A stretch of DNA of 64,000 nt from Saturnia japonica (taxonomy: Eukaryota; Arthropoda; Insecta; Lepidoptera; Saturniidae): the NCBI GenBank assembly GCA_033032175.1, contig CM065316.1, forward strand, positions 7,410,115 through 7,474,114, read 5' to 3'. Shown piece by piece: positions 48,201-60,209 of the stretch (within the stretch, counting starts at the first letter, position 1; each line of letters opens with the position of its first letter). The position numbers and the translations under genes were made by a program. A model generated the notes under the pieces. The model ran no database searches and had not been told where the DNA came from. It was given only the letters and a program-made list of their open reading frames with translations.

Positions 48201-51200
48201 ATTTTACAAAGCATGTTAGTAAGCAAGGAATTTATGATGCTCCCTAATATATAGAGCAATCTATACTAATATAATAAAGCGGAAGTTTTTTTGTTTGTTT
48301 GTTTAAACACCCTAATCTCTGGAACTACCGGTCGGATTCTTCTTTTTGTATATGATATGAGTATATGATAGTCAGACTCTCAAGGAATAGTATAGGCTAT
48401 TTAAGATTAGTCAAAAACTCTCAGATAGCCTTAAATATTGATTTTTGTTACGTAAGTCAGAAGTCGAGGCCCTCCCGAACTGCTTTAGCAACGTGCGCTG
48501 GCGTAATCGTTAATGATAAGGAAGTATAATGTTCTACAATAATATTGGTCCTTAGTATATCTAAAAAAAGTCAGTGATAGCATATGCATATCTCTTATAC
48601 ATAAGCCACAATAAGGTATTTTGTGTCAAAGGTTTGTTCAAAATTAAAAAAACCATTTATAAGCATTATTTTTAGACATGGCATATTAATCATTACGAAT
48701 AAAAGTTACTTCATCATAAAGTAAATTTTAAATTTTGCTCTTTATAGTATGTTATTTGGACACATAGTTTAGGAGATAGTGAAAAATTTAAATTATTTAC
48801 TTAGTTTACTTGCGGAAAGAACAATAATTATGATAGACTACATGGGTGCGTTGACCGCGGCGGTGCGGTGTTTGTCGGATAAAATTAAAACGGGTGAAAC
48901 CGTGGGGCACAGCTAGTAATAAATGCAGTAAGTCGCTTCTCAGATCCCATAAAAAAGACAATTAAAATCTGTTGGGTAGCATTCGTGTGATAGGTATACT
49001 GCAAATTATACTATTTCCATTTCTTTATTTTCTCGATAACAGTTCTAATTTGATAATTGTAGTGTTGTGACCAAATAAGTAATGATATCGATCGCATATG
49101 TCGATGTCGATGACTACTCATCAGATTTTTATTAAAATAAATAAATAAAGATTACCTGTCGTTATTATTATTTCGTTTCATTGTCGAGTACCTACCTATA
49201 CCTACTTATTTTACAACAGCTTCGAAAATTTTGAAGAAGTTGGCATTGTCAATCAAGAATTAATACGTGTAACATCTTGTAATGAAATATAATATTAGTT
49301 AATAAATTTGTACAAAAGTATCCGGCAGTAGTTTAGTTTCTTACATTTAAAAAAAAAAAAATTGGGTCTGTTATCGTGTTACGTTTATCGATATAGCTCC
49401 ATCCCTATCAGTTTCTCCGACTCTTGTTTAACTTGTACGTGTGTAAATGTCATATTTTAATAAAATAATGCATATATAATGTAAAAAAGAGGCTCGTTCA
49501 AGTTTTCACAGGAGCAGTCATCGAGAAAATAAAGAAATGGAAATGGTATAACAGTTTTGAATTTACTAAGTCTTTGTAACTGTAATTACTGCCTAGAGTC
49601 CAATGAATTCAATGTTATCCGTCCTAATTATCAGTTATCAGTATGTAGAAGCTATAATTTTATGATTATTTGTAGGAATATGATGCGGACGTAATTTTCA
49701 GTTCATACAGATTTAGTGGCAGCTGTGACACAGTTTACAGTTAGACGGAAACGGTACTGTAAAAACTGTTTTGCATTATGTGAAGTTATACTCAGCTGCG
49801 TTTAATGTAACTACTTCGAATAAACATTTCTAACGATATGGTGTCGACGCAGTAATTAAGCACGCAACATGAAATTTATTTTTAGCATAAACTTTCGACG
49901 TACTGTTGCATTTGGTTTATATCAGATAATTTAAAGCAACACATAGTAATAGACAACTGTTCTTATATCTTCCGCAATATATAAATTAATTGTAAATAAA
50001 TATCTATATAATAAGTATATAGATTATTATTAATTATTAACATTAAATATCTGGGCAAACTAGTTTTGCTAGGTTTATTAAAAAAAAAAAAAAAAACATC
50101 TGTCAAGTTAAACTTGGAATGTAAGACATTATCTAAATACAACATTTCATCGAAATCGTTGGAGCCGTTACCGAGAAACCAATTACGTATATATGTATGA
50201 ATAATATTTAAACAATGTTAATGACATTCAGATGTAGAAATTACTGGCTTTAGTTTGTAGTAGGACAGCAAAGTGACGTCACTCTAGTATAGTCAGTTCT
50301 CAAGTGCGGTGAAGCTGTAAGAGCCGTCTAAGGCTTCACGGCGCTTATGAATAATAGTATAGTCAGTTCTGGCCTCACGGCGCGGCGCGACGGCGCGGCG
50401 CGGCGGCTGGATGGATGTACACTGGTTGATCTCGAATCGCGTCACTGTGACGGGTTTATCATCATGGAGGTCGCAATATAATGATCCCTACCACCCCGCT
50501 TAATTACTAGATATATGATCCCAGAACGCCTGATGTATGGTGGTCGTGATTCAATTGAACATAATTAAAAACCAGTTTAGCCTAGTCCAGACAATTTGGA
50601 ACAACGACGAATTGAGAAAAAGACACCATGGTAGTGTGAAAACGAGAAGATACCGCTAAAAGTTAAATTTAACTTAAAAAAAAAATAGTCAAAAATAATT
50701 CTCTTTGTAATATATTTAAAATATAATTGCAAATGAAGCTAAAAACAATCAACAAGTAATATGGTATGCTTATTTTCTGTAAATGTTTGTTCAAGGGAAA
50801 ATGGCATGGAGTGCAGTGGAGTTGGCCGCGGCGTGTGTGTTTGCGGACAATGCGCCTGCACAGAAGGCTGGACAGGACTCGCATGTGATTGCACCACGAG
50901 GAACGAGACGTGCATTGCTCCCGGCGATGATAAGTTCTGTTCCGGTCACGGAGATTGTATATGCGGTACGTATGTTTACAACATGTTAATTTTTGAAATA
51001 AAGATGGCTCAGTGGTAGCCAGCCTTTATGGACACCATGTCGATTACGGTCAGTTTTTATATAACTGTGTTAGCTAACGAGCATACGGCCCGCTGCCTGT
51101 TTGTAAGCGGTTACAGTAGCCCGTGGGCGCTTATAACATCATAACTGGTACCATATTTGGCTGAGATCTTCTATCGGGTAGATGTATTCCACAAGTAGGA

Positions 51201-54200
51201 CTGCCCCAAGTAGAGAGAATTCTTCAAAGCAATTTCTCTGCACCCTACCTCTCTTTGAAGCTTTCTTGCCCTAAGAAGCTCTGGAAACCGTACTTACTTA
51301 CGACGCAGAAACCCTTCTGTATATCTAGCTGCCGAATGGCTTGCATACCGTCTTGAAAACTAACTATTATATAAAGGTATAGCAGGGCTAATGAAGAACA
51401 ACACTTTCCGTTGTATCGAATGTTTTCTGGATATAGCAGCATGTCACCTTATTGATATTTTTTCTTGTTCTCTGCCTTTTCTAAAAATTGAGTTTAAGTC
51501 GTGGTTTGGAAGCATAAATTGCTTTATGTTTTTGTAATGTAAATGTAATTTTTTTTTATGCAAGCTGTGTACACTTTTTTAAGGCACACATAAATATGTG
51601 TAATTTTACCGGTTTGAAGTCTGGTTTGTGCACCAAATAAAATAAAAAATGACAGCAACGACCGTCGATGGTTATCCGATGCGTTGTTTTTAGGTAGCTC
51701 TGTGCTTATTATTAGGCACAGTGCCGTTATTTTGCCACGCTACTATATATAAAAAAAGTTTGAGTCTATTTCTTATCTAAAATAGTAAATTGTATCTTGA
51801 AAGTGGTAAATAAGGAATTACGAATGAAAATCTCTTAGAAACCCCAAGTCGAAGACTAAGGATTTTAATGAGTCGATGTTCTTAGTTCCCATACCGCTCG
51901 TGTAACATACAGTGTTTTTCATCACATTTGCGAGTAATGAATATTACTTCTCTATACTAGTCAACTTAAAAATTCCAAAATATGCGAAAAGCGATTTTTT
52001 ATGCAGTTGGCGGGCTAGTGTTCCATAGATAATACAAATATGTTGCGTTTAGAAACGTAAAAGGCGCAAAGACGCATACAGCCAAATGGATTGTAGAAAA
52101 ATGGCATCTATTGCAAAAGCCATTACGCTCTCGGGTGTTAGTGCAAATAGGCCCTCGGGTATTATTCAGGGGGTTACACCCAAGATAGCCTGCATATTAT
52201 GACAATGTTTACGTGCAAGTGTGATGAAAAGGTTTATTAAGCACTTTTATCTTTTTCAAATTTTATTATTGTAATTATATATATGTAGGTACCTACTTAA
52301 TTAACTATTTTAACATTGTTTTCAGGTCAGTGTCAATGCTCGGTCGCGGACCAAGATGGCTCCCTATACTCGGGCTTGTTCTGTGAGACATGTGCCACGT
52401 GTGAAAATCCTCTGTGCGCTAATGCTGAGCCCTGCGTCACCTGCCATTTGAACAGTAGCTGTACTGAACTCTGCACCATCGGAAACGTCAACTATACTGT
52501 CAGCGAGAGGCTAAATGATACTGGTAATATAAAAATCTTAAGAAATTACGTACAAGTTTCAAATAAGAGTTTTTCGTGACTGTCGCATTGAGTTGCATTA
52601 AATATCTAGGTTTATTAGAAAATAGTCATGAATATTCTTAATGATTTATTACATGATGGATTACACTAACCCATACTTCTCTCGATGTGAGAAGAACGCT
52701 CATGTTTCACAGTGTTATAGAAAATAGGGCTGTACAAAAATTCAATAAATTTCGATTTCATGTCAGTCAGTTATTAATCCATCAGTTTCGTTGTTACTTA
52801 ATCGCAACCAATTTACTGACATCTAAAAACATAGTTAATTGAAACGAGTTACAAAAACATCTTCTTTCATTGTCATCATTTTATACAATCGGCTATTTCC
52901 TTGTTTGGTACTTAATAGGGAATATCGCGTGCTGTTGCTTTGGTTGTGTTTTAATCATGTTCGTTATAATTATGTATTATTCAAACAACAGAATATACTA
53001 TTGATTATACATGTATAATTATATATTTTCAGTTATGTATATATACATAATAATAATAATACCAGCTTGGGCTGTATGTGTCTCACTGCTGGGAAATGTA
53101 TGGGCTTAATCACCACGCCGAGAAATCTATAGTTCTATATTTTTCCTAAGTACAGTGGTACTACAAGAACAATTTCTCAAGCGTTTAGGTTTCCTCGCAA
53201 CGTTTTCCTTTACCATCAGCCGGTTATTAGTTAAATTAGTAAATATACGTGAATTTCGAATAATTTGTTCGTTGTGGAAATATTGTGGAATCGATATTCT
53301 GCAAGTCTACACGGTAAACTACTCGACTACCACGACTTTTCTGCATTAAGCAATCATTATGATTTCTTATTATAAGTATTCTGGAGGCACGCCATTACCC
53401 CCGTCAAGTCGAGCGAAAGGCACGGCCGTAACATCCTTTTCTTGGGGCGACTTAGCGAAATTTTAAAATTTCGGGATTTTTCATTTTGTACTTCCATTAA
53501 AGGCTAAACGCTAACTAAAATTCAAAATTTGAACTTTGTAAGACTGTTAGAAGCATCTTAAAATTTTGATGATCGGTAAGTGACACACTTTAAAGAACAC
53601 AAATTAAAGAACTTTGACTAGCGATAATTCGTAAATTACAAAGATCGTAGAATACGGGCAACTTAACATCGTTGTGTGTAGTGCCCAAGTATTTGAAATG
53701 AGGTTTGCCAACGTGACAGTATTGTCGTTAAGACACAGACTCGACTACGCCGATGTGACGTAGTTTTGATTGCTGCTTTATTAAGGTACGCTGACGATAT
53801 CTACCTTAAGCGGTGCGGAAACCAATCATTAATCTATGGTATCAAACATAAACCACGATAAAAAATAATGCTTTTATTTAAATAATAGAGCAAACAGTAT
53901 CGTACTTAATAAAACGATCTCTCATCTTTTTCAGAGATTATGGGAGACGACGAGACTTCATGTATTTTACGTCTTGAAGAAAACTCCCTAGACTGTCAAT
54001 ATAAGTACACTTACAGCGCTGTTAAACAGTCAATGATTGCATTAGAGATAGTCATTCGTTCCAAAGAGTGCTCCCAGCCGACCAGTGCCACAATCATGGC
54101 TAGTGGTCTAGTCATCATGGCCTGCGTTGTCGCTGCAGGCTTAGTGGTTATTTTAGCTATTAAAAGTGGTCAAATTGTGTCCGACAGGAGAGCCTACGCA

Positions 54201-54320
54201 AAATTCGTAAAAGAGGCACAGGAAAGTAGGAAAAACATGCAGCAAATGAACCCTTTGTATATTTCTCCGATATCAGAATTCCGTTTGCCTGAATCTTTCC
54301 CGAGAGACAAAAATGATTAG
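36248..54320 (+). CDS. Integrin beta subunit, divergent
   Basis: Single-pass adhesion receptor subunit that pairs with an alpha chain. Thirteen exons: 36248-36308, 43338-43476, 44804-44961, 45128-45293, 45544-45688, 45937-46126, 46204-46325, 46454-46783, 46863-47035, 47890-48081, 50796-50965, 52326-52523, 53935-54320. All are GT-AG with consistent phase; total 2430 nt, 809 aa. Order: signal peptide (1-19, MYGFVCLLVFFIV); PSI domain (CIEHEECGACLSAASHCRWC); hybrid and I-like domains with the MIDAS DLTWSMKDD (D144, T146, S148; D151/D152 for ADMIDAS), NLDNAEAQLDA (N239, D241, E244) and D275; cysteine-rich I-EGF modules (about 455-665); beta-tail; membrane span 733-757; 52-residue tail with DRRAYAKF and NPLY (787-790). 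MIDAS Ser is Thr, the usual Pro before E244 is Ala, and the second NPxY/F is absent. It is closest in style to fast-evolving insect beta subunits (betaPS paralogue or beta-nu type); which one is unresolved. Intron 1 is 7 kb. Confidence 0.95.
36309..37624. other. Integrin intron 1, left part
   Basis: No coding sequence seen. A weak tRNA-like phrase at 36942-37000 (CACTCAGTGGTAGTGG ... GGTTCGATTCTGAGC) may be a heavily decayed SINE head. The rest is AT-rich DNA. Confidence 0.4.
37625..37717. repeat. Near-perfect 93-bp foldback in integrin intron 1
   Basis: The left arm AGGCCTTTAATAAATATGCA pairs with the right arm ending AATTATTAGAAGGCCT-like sequence with one gap, and the inner arms CCTAAAATTA and TAATTTTAGG pair perfectly around a 5-nt loop TTTGG; the A-run and T-run between them also pair in part. 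It has the form of a small palindromic MITE. Confidence 0.65.
38934..39459 (+). repeat. Dispersed repeat family A, copy 2
   Basis: Full-length-looking copy beginning TAGCTGTGCCCGTGGCTTCG and ending TTAATTGTATAGAT, matched by 4574-5071 along almost its whole length and by 39843-40240 in part. Integrin intron 1. Confidence 0.7.
39480..39760 (+). repeat. Dispersed repeat family C, copy 2
   Basis: Reads AACTAGAAAAGAGCTGATCA, AGTCACCTTTCAAATAAAAG, TTCAGCCGTTTGGAACTACG and TTAAACTTGTAACACTCC, ending GGTGCGTCGGGG; the reverse order is present at 13920-14115. Sits between two family A copies. Confidence 0.55.
39843..40240 (+). repeat. Dispersed repeat family A, copy 3 (diverged)
   Basis: Starts CTAGCTGTGCCCGCGACTGC and keeps the landmarks ATAGACGCATATTATGCACT, AGCCATTTAAGCGCCCGAAT, AAGTAACCTAAGTTAC, CCGTTTTGGAGATTACCCGG and ACAAACAGACAGACAGACAA. 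More diverged than copies 1 and 2. Confidence 0.65.
40915..41035 (-). mobile_element. tRNA-derived SINE, second family, copy 2
   Basis: Minus-strand relative of 20547-20690: complement of GGCCTCGTG-CCCAGTGG (A box region), the imperfect B box GTTCGATTCCC and the tail TGTGTATCTGGGTGTTAA. No target duplication identified. Integrin intron 1. Confidence 0.7.
41096..41247. mobile_element. 152-bp foldback MITE
   Basis: Terminal inverted repeats TTGCCTGTCCACTGAAGCGG (left) and, reversed from the right end, TTGCTTGTTCACTGAAGCGG; an inner pair ACCAATAGAATTG / CAATTCTATTGGT is perfect. The two halves fold onto each other for most of their length. Superfamily not assigned because no target duplication is clear. 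Integrin intron 1. Confidence 0.75.
41385..41455 (-). repeat. tRNA-like SINE head
   Basis: Minus-strand sequence CTCGTAGCCTAGCGGTCGTA ... AGGTTCGAATCCTCGCC has both internal promoter boxes and resembles the heads of the SINEs at 6840 and 12941. It is followed (lower coordinates) by unrelated sequence and a long T-run (on the minus strand), so it is either another SINE type or a chimera. Not a functional tRNA gene by folding. Confidence 0.5.
41541..41700 (-). repeat. Dispersed repeat family B, copy 3
   Basis: GAAGAGTTCCCTGGTGTACC, CTGAAGTTGACAGTCCAATG and CAATGAAATTAAAATGGGAC, the reverse complement of the family core at 10098 and 42820. Integrin intron 1. Confidence 0.55.
42820..43040 (+). 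repeat. Dispersed repeat family B, copy 4
   Basis: Starts near TTAACCGATTTCAAAAAAGG and contains TTGGACCTTCGACTTCGAAG and ACACCAAGGAACTCCAGAAA. It lies about 300 bp upstream of integrin exon 2. Confidence 0.6.
48260..48916 (+). mobile_element. Non-autonomous Helitron, copy 2
   Basis: A 657-bp sibling of 26145-26802, inserted between A (48259) and T (48917), starting TCTATACTAATATAATAAAG and ending GGGGCACAGCTAG. It shares nearly every landmark in order (CTCAGATAGCC, GTCGAGGCCCTCCC, AATGATAAGGAA, TCTTATACATAAGCC, GGGTGAAACCGTGGGGC). Integrin intron 10. Confidence 0.9.
49324..49556 (+). repeat. Dispersed repeat, copy 2
   Basis: Second copy of the sequence at 1-233, including GTGTTACGTTTATCGATATA and CCATCCCTATCAGTTTCTCC, with a handful of differences. 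Integrin intron 10. Confidence 0.7.
50286..50370 (+). repeat. Tandem LINE-tail fragment
   Basis: AGTATAGTCAGTTCT occurs at 50286-50300 and 50356-50370 with CAAGTGCGGTGAAGCTGTAA just after the first copy. In the intact LINE this phrase is the very 3' terminus, so two tails appear head to tail with a 70-bp period. A GC-rich CGGCGCGGCG stretch follows. Integrin intron 10. Confidence 0.55.
51075..51420 (+). repeat. Dispersed repeat family E, diverged copy, plus adjoining repeat
   Basis: TTTGTAAGCGGTTACAGTAG, CCCGTGGGCGCTTATAACAT and CCCCAAGTAGAGAGAATTC echo 34560-34790. From about 51300, CTGTATATCTAGCTGCCGAA and GGCTTGCATACCG recall phrases at 12250 and 14570 (TATATCCAGCTGCC...GGCCGGCAT). Old repeats; integrin intron 11. 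Confidence 0.4.
53074..53235 (+). repeat. Dispersed repeat family F, copy 2
   Basis: Diverged relative of 33660-33860, keeping GTGTCTCACTGCTGGGAAAT and CTCGCAACGTTTTCCTTTAC. Integrin intron 12. Confidence 0.45.
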
Positions 54321-54709
54321 TGGTATTTATTTTAATGTTAAGTACAAACTAGGTAATAATATTTCAATTAATAACAACCATTTAATTATAAGGCTGCGTA
54401 CCAAAAACTTTGTTTTTCTTTTTATTAATGATGAGATATTACGTTACGATATTTTGAATGAAATTCGTGTATCATTCCCGGTTATTGGCTTCCCTGACGA
54501 AGTCTGGTTTCCTTGAACCTAAACGCCACGATCAAGTTTTCTATTAAAATAACCTAGTCCTTAAACTGTAGCTTCGATTCTTAAGTTTTCCTGGATATTT
54601 AAATAATAAAAGTGGCAAATAAGAATAACAATTACAGAAATATTCCATTTGTATGCCATATATTATACCAATTCGAAAGTTTTAATTCAGTATTTTTTGT
54701 ATTGTTTTC

Positions 54710-54715
54710 AATAAA
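54710..54715 (+). promoter_or_regulatory. Candidate poly(A) signal of integrin beta
   Basis: AATAAA 390 bp after the stop codon; another AATAAA lies at 54605-54610. Either could end the transcript; nothing here decides between them. Confidence 0.4.
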
Positions 54716-54905
54716 ATCCCAATATGTGTGTAATTGTGTGGATATTTAACACCCGCGGTTACACCCGCATATAATTTAAAAGAACTCACTGATTAGTGAT
54801 TAATGATATTAATACTTCAGTATAAATTATAAAATATTTTTATCGGGTGGTCAGATCGTCACATAGCACCACTACTACTATAGACATAGACTCGAGATGA
54901 GTATT

Positions 54906-55388
54906 GAATTATTTTAATTTTCCATTATCTTTCAAATTATGCGTTCAAATAACATGCTGTAAAGGGCAAAGTTTATCCTCATAAAATTGTCTTGATGTTG
55001 AAGTGACTTCCGTTTGTGAGGATTAATATGCCATACCTAAAAATAATGCTCATAAATCGCTTTTTAATCATCAACAAATGTTTGTCACAAAATTGCTTAG
55101 CTTATGTATAAGAGATCGGAATATGCTACCGCAGACTTTTTTTAGAACATTGTATATACGTATCAGCCATTACATCAGCGCACACGGATTTTGCACTTCA
55201 TGAGCGCCTTGACTTCCGACAACAAAAATCAATATTTAAGGCTAGCTGAGAAGTGTATCCTAATGTTAGATGGCCTATATACTATCTTTCGTGAATTTGG
55301 TGGAAAAGAATTTTTCGAATCTGACTGGTAGTTCCAGAAATTAGCGTGTAAACAAACAAACTTTTCCGTTTTATTATATTAGTATAGA
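54906..55388 (-). mobile_element. Helitron fragment, copy 3, 3'-truncated
   Basis: Reverse-complement copy of the family at 26145 and 48260. It ends (5' terminus on the minus strand) with ATTATATTAGTATAGA at 55373-55388 followed by T, and carries TCTTATACATAAGC-, GAGGGCCTCGAC-like and AAACAAACAAAC landmarks. The half with the terminal hairpin and CTAG is missing. Confidence 0.75.
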
Positions 55389-56426
55389 TAGATTGCGTGC
55401 CGATAATTACAGACAGACGACAGATTGTATTATAATAAACTGTGCCATATTCATACCAATAAAAAATCTATTTTGATGATGTAAAGATTTTTGTTTTTGA
55501 AGTTGTCATTCTTTGGGAGCATTTAATAGTGGATATAACTGAGAGCACCAAGCGCATCATATGACGGAAGTGTAACATGATGTAGTTACCCATCAATGAT
55601 AATAATGTATAATATATATTATTTAGCATAAAATTATTTCTACTTAAAAAAGGTCAGTAATATAAATTAACGGTATTATCCAATGATAAATAATATAGGT
55701 ACATTTATAGCTAACTTCATTATGTTGCACTTCCGTCACCTACTGAACGCGTTGTTTTTGTTTTGTTACGCCAAAGAACTATAACTTACAATATTATTAG
55801 ACGTTTGAATTATTCTACTTAACTTTATATAATACAGGGAATGTAAAGAACAGATTTTATGTACTTATTTGGTATATTCATATAGATTTATTTCGATTTT
55901 TTTGTCTGCAGATGAAGTGCGATGGTTTGCGAATAAAACAAACAGCCAAGTTTTTCTTGTTTAAATGTGTTAATATATGTATTTAAGTATGTTTATTTGT
56001 GTATTGTTATTTCGTAAATAAAATTAAGTGTTCGCCAATTTTTGTAAACTATTTTATATTACTTTACATCATATTAGTTTACATAAAAGTCAGGTCAAGA
56101 TAATTCTAAACGGACGAGCGTGCGTGAAAAGATTAATGAATGTTGAAGAAAGCGAAAGATGTGTGACAGGATCGTAGTAAGTGGAAGGACGTAGTCTCTG
56201 CTTACCCAGTTTGGAGAGAGGCGTGATGTATGTATGTATGTTTTATTAAATATATAGATTATTGTATTAATTGTATATTTATAAGTTCCAAATATAAAAT
56301 TGAATAATTAAATATGAAAATAATTTTCGGATAATAACTGTACAAAAGCCACATTAAAAGTGTAGTGAAATATTTTTTATCGCATTTTCCATTTTTGCAA
56401 ATAATGTTATAGAAAACTGCTTATAC
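55389..56426. other. Intergenic, no gene seen
   Basis: AT-rich DNA without coding potential or recognised repeats. About 56100-56230 (GAACGAGTTACA-less, with AGATGTGTGACAGGATCG and GGACGTAGTCTCTGC) may be an old RTE tail, but this could not be confirmed. Confidence 0.4.
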
Positions 56427-56646
56427 CAGAGGTGGTCAAACAGTCGATCGCGATCGACCTATCGATCGAAGAGATTTTGAAGTCGATAGCTAGAATTTAT
56501 TATAGATAATTTTCGATATACATCTCAGAACTATAGCACCTCATCCCAAATTTCATTAAAATTGTATTCAAAGGTTGGCAGTCGATCCCTTGTTAGCTAA
56601 ATATTTTGTGGTAGATCACTAACGCTCCTAAGTTTGAGCATCCCTG
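56427..56646. mobile_element. hAT MITE of a second family
   Basis: A 220-bp element with terminal inverted repeats CAGAGGTGGTCAAAC and, reversed from the right end, CAGGGATGCTCAAAC, the CAG-RG start typical of hAT ends. It contains GTCGATCGCGATCGACC, a perfect palindrome core near 56450. Flanks GCTTATAC and GCCTATGA could be a decayed 8-bp duplication (5 of 8 match). Confidence 0.7.
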
Positions 56647-59600
56647 GCCTATGACATCTTAAATAAATACTTCAGTCAAAAAAATCGGGTTCTTATTTTT
56701 GTAAATAACTTTAATACTCGTTATGATATAGACGGTAGAACTGATACATCGTTCTATATATAAACTAACACTATCTAATACTCTTAACTAGATTTAACGA
56801 GTTTAAAAATACCTACACCTATGAATTTTCCCCGCGTCTTCCCTGGCACCAAGTTTGATATAATTTTTCAACACAAATTTTGACCCTCCGTTACACCCCT
56901 TCACGGGTTTTTTTAAATCCGTTCTTAGCGTATACGTACGTCGTAATAATTATCCCTGTGCCACATTTCAGCCTAATCCGTTCAGTAGTTTGAACTATGT
57001 GTTGATAGACCAATCAGTCAGTCATGGAGTCCTTTTATATTATAACTATTTAGATTTTCAAATAAAACACGATTAAAATAAGTTTATATTTTACATTAAG
57101 TATAAACCTTTTGCTGCTAATTTTTTATTACATTTGATTTGTAGAAAAGAATTACTTACAACAACGATAAAAATGTAAGGTAACAATTACAAGCAAGAAA
57201 TCAATTGATATTTAATTTATTTACAGTAAAAATAATGTATACACTAAATCACATCCCAATTATTACTAGTAAATACTAAATACATAAAAAGGCCCAATTT
57301 TAAAATTATTACGCTTAATCCCAATTTTTTACACACGCCTTTTATAAACATATTGGTCCATTTATTTAAAATAAATGGTAATTGTTTATTACTAAACAAA
57401 TTTATAATGAAATTGTTAGAAAAAATTAAAATTTTGTAAAGTGATATTTTTTCGACATTATTTCTTTACCAATTTACGTTTAAATGAAATTTATTTCTTG
57501 AGTCGAGAACGTCAGCTTAACTTAATTAAATCAATCAATTTTTTTGGAAAACTTTTATAAAACAACCCAGAAAAAGATTATTTTTTTGTACTTCTAACAC
57601 GATAATATATTAAATTAACACGTTTTTAAAACTCTAACCAAAAATCAACTCGATAAAAAAAATTAAAAGTCACACAAGATTTTTTAAATTCCAAAATGGT
57701 TTTAATTGCTTTTGTTTTAATTTTCTCGTTATTTAATTATGGTCTACAGCTGACATTGTAATTATTCTGAATTTTTAAAGTTGATATTCATTTTATAGAG
57801 ATCGCTCGAGAAGTTTAAAAAATCGTTCTTTTAGGGACACCCTAAGCCATGTACAAATTGACCTAAAATATTTGTTAATGCCACGTAAACAAATATTTGT
57901 TAATATTTTTAAGGCCACGTAAATTTAAGTACCTACCTACATAATATGTTATTGCTATTACCTGATGAGGCAGTCGAAATAATTTACTTGTAAATTATAT
58001 TACAAGTAGAGATGGTTCAGATGTCGGTAAAGGATGGTATTTTTAAGCAAATACCAGGGTCTTAGTACCGTCTTCTGCCCCGTACAATGATATTTTTTTT
58101 AACTACTCGGAGAAAAAAATACCTGAGGTATTTACCGTTATTGTCAGTTGATATTATTGCGTATCAAGCATATATTTTACCTGGTCCAAGGTACAAGACT
58201 CTGATAGCTTGGTACGTGTACCAGGAGACTGGTAAGGCTAAAATCCCCGATTGAAAGTTAAAAAATTCAAAATAATCGACTTTCATTTTATCAAAACATT
58301 TACAGTAGGTAATTATAGTATGTACTAATTAATGGCTAACTAACCGCAACCGCTTGCATAATATTATCTAGTTTATTTTCAACAAGAGGCGAGACTGTTC
58401 GAGGCACTTTGTCAAAGTAACTTAGCTAATACATATATATATTTAATATGTGCTCTTATATTAAATACTACACATAAATTACATTAAACTGCATCGTTAG
58501 CAGACGTGTAAATATTATAAAAATGTAATGCTACTTTTATGAATACATACGATCATTAAGGCCGCCAATTTTTTATTTATGTGTGCGTGCTTTGCGATCT
58601 GCTGTTGAAGCGTTGCCAATTGCTATCAATTTTATTAATAATAAAAGTAAAAACTTAACACCTTTAAACGCGATCAGTGTCGCTTCAATGGCAATCAATT
58701 GCTTCACTGCCCTTAGGATCGACATATTATAATATTTACGGTTTCAAATGTGTGAAAACAAATCAAGTATTTTAACATGGTATTTGTTTGTCAACCGTTG
58801 ACAAACAGTTGCCAACAACTTACTTTGACAAGACCCTCAGTACTTAAATATGACTAAAACATCTTCGTACGCATAATCAGACGTGGCGGTCTGGTCGCAT
58901 AGGTGGTATGAGCGACATCGGTCTGGATTCATGCTTGAGGCCGGTTGTTTGGATTTTGGTCGAAGGTTCTGTGATTGAGTGTGTTATCGATGATACGGGT
59001 GCTGCGTCGAGTACCATTCTCCTGATCAGCTCTGATATACAAGGCCACGGCACTAACCTATAAATTATAATTCATCATTTTACAAGCAGTCTTCTATATT
59101 TGTGATTTGCTATACAACTATCGAGTGTTTACTTCAGTCCAGCTTAAACTATCGATATTTGGTAGTTGACAAACTACACATAAGGGGCTGCAATTGTGTG
59201 ACTCCAAAAAATTCCCAGAGTGCATGCGACTGACCTTTTTTCAAGGTACTGAGCACGTAGTCCGCTCGCGCAGATACTAATTTTCATTTCGGAAACGGTA
59301 GGTGCTACGAAACAATCGATAGTTAATAAATTAAAAGATAGTTTTTTTACAAACTATCGTTTTTTCAAACAATCGATCGTCGTTCTTTAATAAACACTTC
59401 ACGGTCTCCGTAACTTAATTAACAAGGTGTTTACATCTAGTTGTCTTCTGCAGCAAATATAAATTGTACCCCATATACTTTAATCTACCAAATAATAATA
59501 AAAAAATCCTTCCATGAATACCAAGTTACAAAATAATGAATAATTTGTTATGATTGTTACAGTGTTGTATTGAAATTAATTACATATGCTAATTAATTAA

Positions 59601-60209
59601 TTAACCAACTTTATTTTAGAAATATATTTAAGTTTTTAGTGGGATCTCAAACTGTCATGTAATTTTGTATTCATAAATATGTGTTGTTTCACCTTTATTG
59701 TGTAATACGGGTGGCATTTTGCTTAATAAAGCTCAGTTATTGTGCACAAGTAAAATGGATTTAGAATAATAACATGGACCATGAATTCTGATATGCCACA
59801 AATACTCCCTAGAAAGTTCTAACATAGCTAATATATTCATATATTCATAATATTCACTCGATAATGGCAGTAATAGTCTTCAATAAACGGTATTAGTTGC
59901 CAAGTTAGAGCGTTATTATTTATTGTAGTAGGTATACTCGTATAGTAACTTCACTACTTCTCAGTAGTTTATGCGCTTATAACAAACTTATTATGATATC
60001 CCTATTCTGTATCGAATTAACCTTTAAATAAACCCCTATATCTATATTAACTTCGTGTTTTTTTTTATTACACACATACTTTAAAGGTAGGTATACAATA
60101 TTCTACTACTTGCGAACATTGAATGGTGATAATAGATATCCAAAAACTGAAGACTTCATGAATGAAAAATTTTAAGTATTGTGTGTAATATTGTTTCGAA
60201 TGTCCACTA
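56647..60209. other. Intergenic, no gene seen
   Basis: Long AT-rich stretch with no coding frame. Decayed repeat phrases occur near 56850-57050 (CCTGTGCCACATTTCAGCC, CCGTTCAGTAGTTTGAAC). A possible last exon of the minus-strand dehydrogenase gene (see 60210-63433) would fall in or left of this stretch, but none could be recognised. Confidence 0.45.
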
